Origin: Methylophilaceae bacterium
GTDB taxonomy: Bacteria > Pseudomonadota > Gammaproteobacteria > Burkholderiales > Methylophilaceae
Assembly (NCBI GenBank): GCA_002401735.1
Contig: NVTX01000018.1
Location: 1-5,085, forward strand
DNA: 5,085 nucleotides
Direction: 5' to 3'
Shown here piece by piece: positions 1 through 5,085 of the stretch (position 1 is its first letter; each line of letters opens with the position of its first letter). The notes beneath the pieces were generated by a model that ran no database searches, was not told where the DNA came from, and saw only the letters and a program-made list of their open reading frames with translations. A program made the position numbers and the translations under genes.

Positions 1-1673
<1,673 letters not shown>

Positions 1674-1681
1674 TACAGAAT

Positions 1682-2383
1682 ATGAATCTTAATTTAGAAG
1701 CACAACAGTTTTTATTTGGCGCGCAAAAAGGCGTGCTCTCCACCCACTCAATTAAGTTTGAAGGTTACCCTTTTGGCTCTGTTACGCCCTATGTATTAAA
1801 TCATCAAGGCATGCCTGTGATTCTGATTAGCAGCATTGCTGAGCATACTAAAAACATTATTCAAAATGCCAATGTTTCGTTAATGGTTTTTAATAATGAA
1901 GATGATTTGCAAGCCAACGCACGCCTCACCTTGCTCGCCAAAGCTGAACAAACAGATAAAGATAATGCTTTAATGCGTGCACGCTATTTACGTTATATGC
2001 CTCAGGCTGAATCCTACTTTAGTGCCCACGACTTTTCTTTTTACACCTTGCACATTACGCATGGACGTTATATTGCGGGCTTTGGCAAAATGGGCTGGAT
2101 AGAAGGGGATGATTTCCAGATCCCGACCAATCCATTATTTACTGAAGAGTCCGCCATTCTTGACCATATGAATCAAGACCACGGTGAAAACTTAATCGCC
2201 TATTGCCAGCATTATCATCAAGTAGATGCACAGCAAGTTGAAATGGTTGGCATCGATAGCTTAGGCTTTGATGTGCGAACTGATCCCGCACAAATACTGC
2301 GGTTTAATTTTGAGCAAACCATCACTAATGCACAAGAGGCTAGAGCCGCCTTAGTTGCTATGGCAAAAACATGTCGCGCATAA
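1682..2383 (+). CDS. HugZ-family PNPOx-like split-barrel protein with C-terminal DUF2470-type domain
   Basis: A 233-residue protein with two parts. Residues about 5-145 resemble the FMN-binding split barrel of the pyridoxamine 5'-phosphate oxidase superfamily, with PFGSVTPYVL at 30-39, a region of AEHTKNI character at 53-59, and a typical ARYLRYMPQAESYF segment at 100-113 followed by FYTLHITHGRYIAGFGKMGWI. Residues about 153-230 carry HMNQDHGENL at 162-171 and VGIDSLGFDVR at 189-199, typical of the DUF2470 domain. The same two-domain layout occurs in HugZ/ChuZ heme oxygenases, but many relatives are uncharacterised. Heme degradation is therefore only a possibility, and I cannot identify the heme-ligand histidine with confidence. 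No signal peptide is visible, so it is probably cytosolic. It starts 8 bases after wrbA with no clear Shine-Dalgarno, and its end overlaps the following membrane-protein gene by 13 bases. There are no nearby heme-uptake genes to support an iron-scavenging role. Confidence 0.85.
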   Translation: MNLNLEAQQFLFGAQKGVLSTHSIKFEGYPFGSVTPYVLNHQGMPVILISSIAEHTKNIIQNANVSLMVFNNEDDLQANARLTLLAKAEQTDKDNALMRARYLRYMPQAESYFSAHDFSFYTLHITHGRYIAGFGKMGWIEGDDFQIPTNPLFTEESAILDHMNQDHGENLIAYCQHYHQVDAQQVEMVGIDSLGFDVRTDPAQILRFNFEQTITNAQEARAALVAMAKTCRA

Positions 2384-2724
2384 TTACACAACTGCACCTT
2401 GGCGCCTCAATTAGTTTGGTTGCATTAATTCTTTTATGTTTGGCTTGGGAAATTTTCCTTGCACCACTGCATGCAAATGGCTCCTTACTTTTTTTAAAAG
2501 CGTTGCCGTTGCTTGCGCCATTGTTTGGCATACTCAAAGGCAAACGATACACCTACCAATGGGCTAGCATGCTCATATTGCTCTACTTTACTGAGGGTGT
2601 CGTTAGAGCATGGTCTGACCGAGGCCTCTCTGCACAGCTAGCGATCATAGAAATTTTGCTAAGTGTTGTGTTTTTTGCCTGCACAATTTTTTACGCTCGG
2701 CATACGCGTAAAGCAGCCTTGTAA
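2371..2724 (+). CDS. DUF2069 family integral membrane protein
   Basis: A 117-residue inner-membrane protein of unknown function. Four hydrophobic segments are visible, at about residues 11-33, 38-56, 64-80 and 87-109. The short loops include the family-like stretch [15 protein letters not shown] at 53-67 and [14 protein letters not shown] at 70-83; these central motifs and the KALPLL before them are what identify it as DUF2069. The length fits the family. The ATG lies 13 bases inside the end of the preceding gene in another frame, with no evident Shine-Dalgarno, so translation probably depends on ribosomes finishing the upstream gene. DUF2069 genes commonly sit near wrbA in proteobacteria (recalled from general knowledge, not searched). 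Here the HugZ-like gene lies between them. No catalytic or ligand-binding residues can be named. Confidence 0.87.
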   Translation: MSRIITQLHLGASISLVALILLCLAWEIFLAPLHANGSLLFLKALPLLAPLFGILKGKRYTYQWASMLILLYFTEGVVRAWSDRGLSAQLAIIEILLSVVFFACTIFYARHTRKAAL

Positions 2725-2726
2725 TT

Positions 2727-2732
2727 TATAAT
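2727..2732 (+). promoter_or_regulatory. Possible -10 hexamer immediately before surE
   Basis: A perfect TATAAT lies six bases before the surE ATG in the 14-base gap after the DUF2069 gene. If it works as a -10 element, transcription would begin at or next to the A of the start codon, giving a leaderless surE message. The absence of a Shine-Dalgarno before surE fits this. Against it, I see no good -35 hexamer about 17 bases upstream and no TGn extension, and short AT-rich gaps produce such hexamers by chance. Confidence 0.3.
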
Positions 2733-2738
2733 AGCCAT

Positions 2739-3482
2739 ATGCGTATTTTAATTTCTAATGACGACGGCTATTTATCAACTGGCATCACCGTGCTTGCGGA
2801 ACACCTTGCAAAGATTGCAGACATCATTGTGGTTGCCCCTGAACGCAACCGTAGCGGCGCCAGCAATTCACTCACGTTAGATAGACCTTTATCGGTTAAA
2901 GAAGCTAAAAATGGCTTCTTCTATGTCAACGGCACGCCAACCGACTGCGTTCATATTGCATTAACAGGGTTAATGGAAGAAATGCCTGATTTAGTGATTT
3001 CCGGGATTAATGATGGCGCGAACATGGGCGACGACACTATTTATAGTGGCACTGTTGCAGCAGCAATGGAGGGCTATTTATTAAGCATTCCTTCCATTGC
3101 ACTCTCTATGTCGCAACATGATGCAACCCATTTTGAAACCGCAGCAAAAATAGCGGTAGAGTTAGTACAACATTACGTAAGCAACCATTATGAACCGCCA
3201 GTATTACTGAATGTGAACGTGCCAGACATCCCATACGACCAATTAAAAGGAAAAGTGGTTACGCGACTAGGAAAACGTCATAAGGCTGAACCGGTAATTC
3301 AACTCAAAACCCCTCGCGGGGAACAGGTTTATTGGGTTGGTGCTGCAGGACAGCCCCATGACGGTGGCGAAGGGACTGACTTTTACGCCGTCGCTAACGG
3401 CCAAGTTTCCATCACCCCTATCCATGCAGACTTAACGAAACATGAACAACTCCCTGCGCTTAAAAGCTGGCTAAAACTATAG
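2739..3482 (+). CDS. surE: 5'/3'-nucleotidase SurE (survival protein E)
   Basis: Metal-dependent cytosolic phosphatase that dephosphorylates nucleoside monophosphates; the E. coli enzyme also acts as an exopolyphosphatase. It is linked to stationary-phase survival. The 247-residue length is normal for the family. Seen: the N-terminal [10 protein letters not shown] with metal-binding Asp8 and Asp9, [14 protein letters not shown] at 31-44 with Ser39, [13 protein letters not shown] at 63-75, and [22 protein letters not shown] at 88-109 with Asn91 as the fourth expected metal ligand. All four ligands are present. Only this start places NDDG at positions 7-10, as in homologues. There is no Shine-Dalgarno in the 14 bases upstream. 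It is followed 20 bases later by pcm, the classic surE-pcm pair of the stress-survival operon. Confidence 0.97.
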   Translation: MRILISNDDGYLSTGITVLAEHLAKIADIIVVAPERNRSGASNSLTLDRPLSVKEAKNGFFYVNGTPTDCVHIALTGLMEEMPDLVISGINDGANMGDDTIYSGTVAAAMEGYLLSIPSIALSMSQHDATHFETAAKIAVELVQHYVSNHYEPPVLLNVNVPDIPYDQLKGKVVTRLGKRHKAEPVIQLKTPRGEQVYWVGAAGQPHDGGEGTDFYAVANGQVSITPIHADLTKHEQLPALKSWLKL

Positions 3483-3502
3483 AAACCCGACTCGAATAAT
3501 CA

Positions 3503-4171
3503 ATGGTATCAAGCATCTCAAGTAAAAAATCAGGCATAGGCATGACGTCAACACGCACACGTGACCGTATGTTGGCGCGTTTACGTGAACAAGGCATCAA
3601 AGATGAAGCCACGCTGTCGGCAATGGGCGAGATTCCTAGGCACATTTTTGTCGATGAAGCATTATCCATCCGCGCTTATGAGGATGTCTCGCTACCGATA
3701 GGCTTTGGTCAAACCATCTCTCAGCCCTATATTGTCGCGCGCATGACGGAAATACTACGCAACGGCACGCAGTTAAATAAAGTATTAGAAATTGGCACAG
3801 GTTGCGGCTATCAAACGGCTGTTTTATCACGCGTTGCACGCGAGGTCTTGTCATTAGAGCGCATTCGCCCACTCGTCATGAAAGCACGCGATAACTTACG
3901 TACACTAAAGTGTACCAATGTTAAGCTGGACCATGCTGATGGCAGCGAAGGGTTAGAGGACTACGCACCTTTTGACGGTATTATCGTCACTGCAGCTGCC
4001 AGCCACGTGCCTGAAGAACTACTCTCTCAACTCACAGAAGGTGGCAGAATGGTGATTCCTGTTGGTACAGACACGCAAACGCTATATTTGATAGAACGTT
4101 TGGGAAATGACTACAAACAAACAAAATTAGAAGCTGTCAAATTTGTCCCATTATTAGGTGGTTTAGGTTAA
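3503..4171 (+). CDS. pcm: Protein-L-isoaspartate O-methyltransferase
   Basis: Cytosolic repair enzyme that uses S-adenosylmethionine to methylate isoaspartyl residues in aged proteins so that they can revert to aspartate. From the ATG at 3503 it has 222 residues. Seen: FVDEAL at 49-54, [18 protein letters not shown] at 64-81 with the conserved active-site Ser73, the SAM-binding [15 protein letters not shown] at 94-108, the acidic ER at 119-120 after motif [10 protein letters not shown] at 157-165, and RMVIPVG at 182-188. The start is uncertain. An in-frame TAA at 3497-3499 limits the frame to ATG 3503 or ATG 3542. The latter gives 209 residues (E. coli Pcm has 208), moves the active serine to position 60 as in E. 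coli, and has CAGG seven bases upstream. The 13 extra residues include a GIG just before the internal Met, which may be conserved in betaproteobacterial relatives, so the longer form is kept. The stop overlaps nlpD by one base. Confidence 0.95.
   Translation: MVSSISSKKSGIGMTSTRTRDRMLARLREQGIKDEATLSAMGEIPRHIFVDEALSIRAYEDVSLPIGFGQTISQPYIVARMTEILRNGTQLNKVLEIGTGCGYQTAVLSRVAREVLSLERIRPLVMKARDNLRTLKCTNVKLDHADGSEGLEDYAPFDGIIVTAAASHVPEELLSQLTEGGRMVIPVGTDTQTLYLIERLGNDYKQTKLEAVKFVPLLGGLG
4156..4161 (+). promoter_or_regulatory. Ribosome binding site for nlpD
   Basis: AGGTGG lies nine bases before the nlpD ATG, inside the last codons of pcm. It is the clearest Shine-Dalgarno-like element at any junction in the window and supports the start at 4171. 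With the TAATG overlap it would allow both re-initiation and independent loading of ribosomes. Confidence 0.5.
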
Positions 4172-5085
4172 TGAAACGTTTATTTTTAATCAGTATATTA
4201 CTTACATTTATTGCAGGCTGTGCGAACAATCCGCCTGCACCTGTCGTTAACCGCTCTCCTCAAGAGAGCAAATCAACATCTAGCACTAGCACAAAACCTG
4301 CTGGAAATGATTGGCGGCCTAATAGCTACACGGTTAAAAGAGGCGATACCCTCTATAGCATTGGTTTAAACCATGGTTATGATTACCGTGAAATCGCTGC
4401 TGCCAATAATATTTACGAGCCTTTTACCATCAATATTGGTCAAAAAATAAGCTTTGCTAGCTTAAATAAAAGAGATCATATCAGTGAGCAGAATCCCGCA
4501 ACATACAAAAATGAAGAAGGCGTCATTATATCTCCTGTCGATATCGATGTCGGCGTAGCCCCGACAACAACGGCGTCAGTCGTAATCCCTGTACTAACAA
4601 GCCCTAAAGCCGTGCGTGAGCCATATACCTTGGAAGCGCTCAACCGGAAAGCAGCTGTTAGCCAACCCACTAAACCCTCCACCGTTACGACACTGCCTAC
4701 TACACCAAAAACAGAAGAGCCTGTTAAGACTGCACCCGCAGTTACTAGCAAATCCGGATGGTCTTGGCCTACACAAGGTAAAGTTATTGCAAGATTTAAT
4801 GAATCAACCAATAAAGGTCTTGATATCGCGGGTAAAAAAGGACAAGCCATTAACGCTTCAGCAACAGGAAAAGTGATTTATGCTGGTTCAGATTTACGTG
4901 GTTATGGCAAACTAGTCATTATCAAACATAACAAAACATTCTTATCTGTATATGGCCATAACAGTAAAATACTCGTCAAAGAAGGGCAATCAGTAAAAGC
5001 TGGGCAAAAAATTGCTGAAATGGGTGACTCTGATACAAATCGGGTTAAACTACATTTTGAGATTCGTGAACGCGGCAAGTCTGTT
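4171..5085 (+). CDS. nlpD: Murein hydrolase activator NlpD, lipoprotein, 3'-truncated by the window edge
   Basis: The frame is open from the ATG at 4171 to the last base, giving 305 visible residues without a stop. Domains in order: a lipoprotein signal peptide (MKRLFL, then a hydrophobic core) ending in the lipobox IAGC with lipidated Cys17 followed by Ala, which fits outer-membrane sorting; a Ser/Thr/Pro-rich stretch at 18-50; a LysM peptidoglycan-binding domain at about 53-96 (YTVKRGDTLYSIG; INIGQKIS); a long Thr/Pro-rich linker to about 195; and an M23/LytM domain from about 199. The LytM domain is degenerate. The first zinc His of HxxxD is Asn214 (NKGLD), and the first His of HxH is Lys293 (KLHFE), while Asp218, His263 and His295 remain. 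E. coli NlpD has the same kind of losses and activates the amidase AmiC instead of cutting murein, so an activator role in daughter-cell separation is inferred. About 10-20 C-terminal residues are probably missing. In relatives rpoS follows, often with a promoter inside nlpD; I could not identify one here. Confidence 0.95.
   Translation, partial: MKRLFLISILLTFIAGCANNPPAPVVNRSPQESKSTSSTSTKPAGNDWRPNSYTVKRGDTLYSIGLNHGYDYREIAAANNIYEPFTINIGQKISFASLNKRDHISEQNPATYKNEEGVIISPVDIDVGVAPTTTASVVIPVLTSPKAVREPYTLEALNRKAAVSQPTKPSTVTTLPTTPKTEEPVKTAPAVTSKSGWSWPTQGKVIARFNESTNKGLDIAGKKGQAINASATGKVIYAGSDLRGYGKLVIIKHNKTFLSVYGHNSKILVKEGQSVKAGQKIAEMGDSDTNRVKLHFEIRERGKSV

Noticed and set aside
2358..2552. Short minus-strand open frame over the HugZ-like/DUF2069 junction
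   Set aside because: No ribosome binding site or family resemblance is evident, and both underlying plus-strand genes are well supported.
3310..3321. CCCC-TCGC-GGGG mini-hairpin inside surE
   Set aside because: The stem is only four base pairs, is not followed by a T run, and lies within conserved coding sequence.
3460..3872. Two overlapping minus-strand open frames opposite the surE end and pcm
   Set aside because: They are antisense to conserved Pcm motifs and contain no recognisable domains.
4476..4850. 124-codon open frame on the minus strand opposite nlpD
   Set aside because: It lies antisense to the Thr/Pro-rich linker and LytM start of a clearly coding gene, has no recognisable domain, and results from the linker's biased composition.
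4616..4876. 86-codon plus-strand open frame inside nlpD
   Set aside because: It is out of frame with nlpD, low in complexity, shows no family motifs, and is a by-product of the linker.
4171..5085. Internal rpoS promoter within nlpD, as known in E. coli
   Set aside because: It is expected by analogy, but I could not find a convincing paired -35/-10 in the visible part, and rpoS itself is outside the window.

Overview
This window looks like an ordinary chromosomal stretch from a proteobacterium, most likely a betaproteobacterium of the Methylophilaceae (Methylotenera/Methylophilus-like). That is an inference from moderate-to-low GC content judged by eye, the style of the encoded proteins, and the order surE-pcm-nlpD, which normally precedes rpoS in beta- and gammaproteobacteria. 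No mobile element, CRISPR array, RNA gene, phage remnant or broken gene was found.

Layout: seven genes lie on the + strand with almost no space between them. Positions 1-1080 hold the 3' three quarters of purB (adenylosuccinate lyase). Then come wrbA (NAD(P)H:quinone oxidoreductase, 1080-1673), a HugZ/PNPOx-like flavin- or heme-binding protein with a C-terminal DUF2470-type domain (1682-2383), a four-helix DUF2069 membrane protein (2371-2724), surE (2739-3482), pcm (3503-4171) and nlpD (4171 to the window end, truncated). Junctions from left to right are a 1-base overlap, an 8-base gap, a 13-base overlap, a 14-base gap, a 20-base gap and a 1-base overlap. No intergenic stretch exceeds 20 bases and no rho-independent terminator is visible, so most or all of it could be one transcript, with possible internal promoters.

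Functionally, purB belongs to purine synthesis. wrbA and the HugZ-like gene suggest flavin- or heme-linked redox and stress handling. surE and pcm form the nucleotide-phosphatase and protein-repair pair that accompanies stationary-phase survival. nlpD encodes an outer-membrane lipoprotein with LysM and degenerate LytM domains, which in E. coli activates an amidase for septum splitting. rpoS would be expected just beyond the right edge but is not in view.

I found no convincing undescribed system. The points most worth checking are a perfect TATAAT six bases before the surE start with no Shine-Dalgarno, the HugZ-like gene between wrbA and the DUF2069 gene, and the start codon of pcm.
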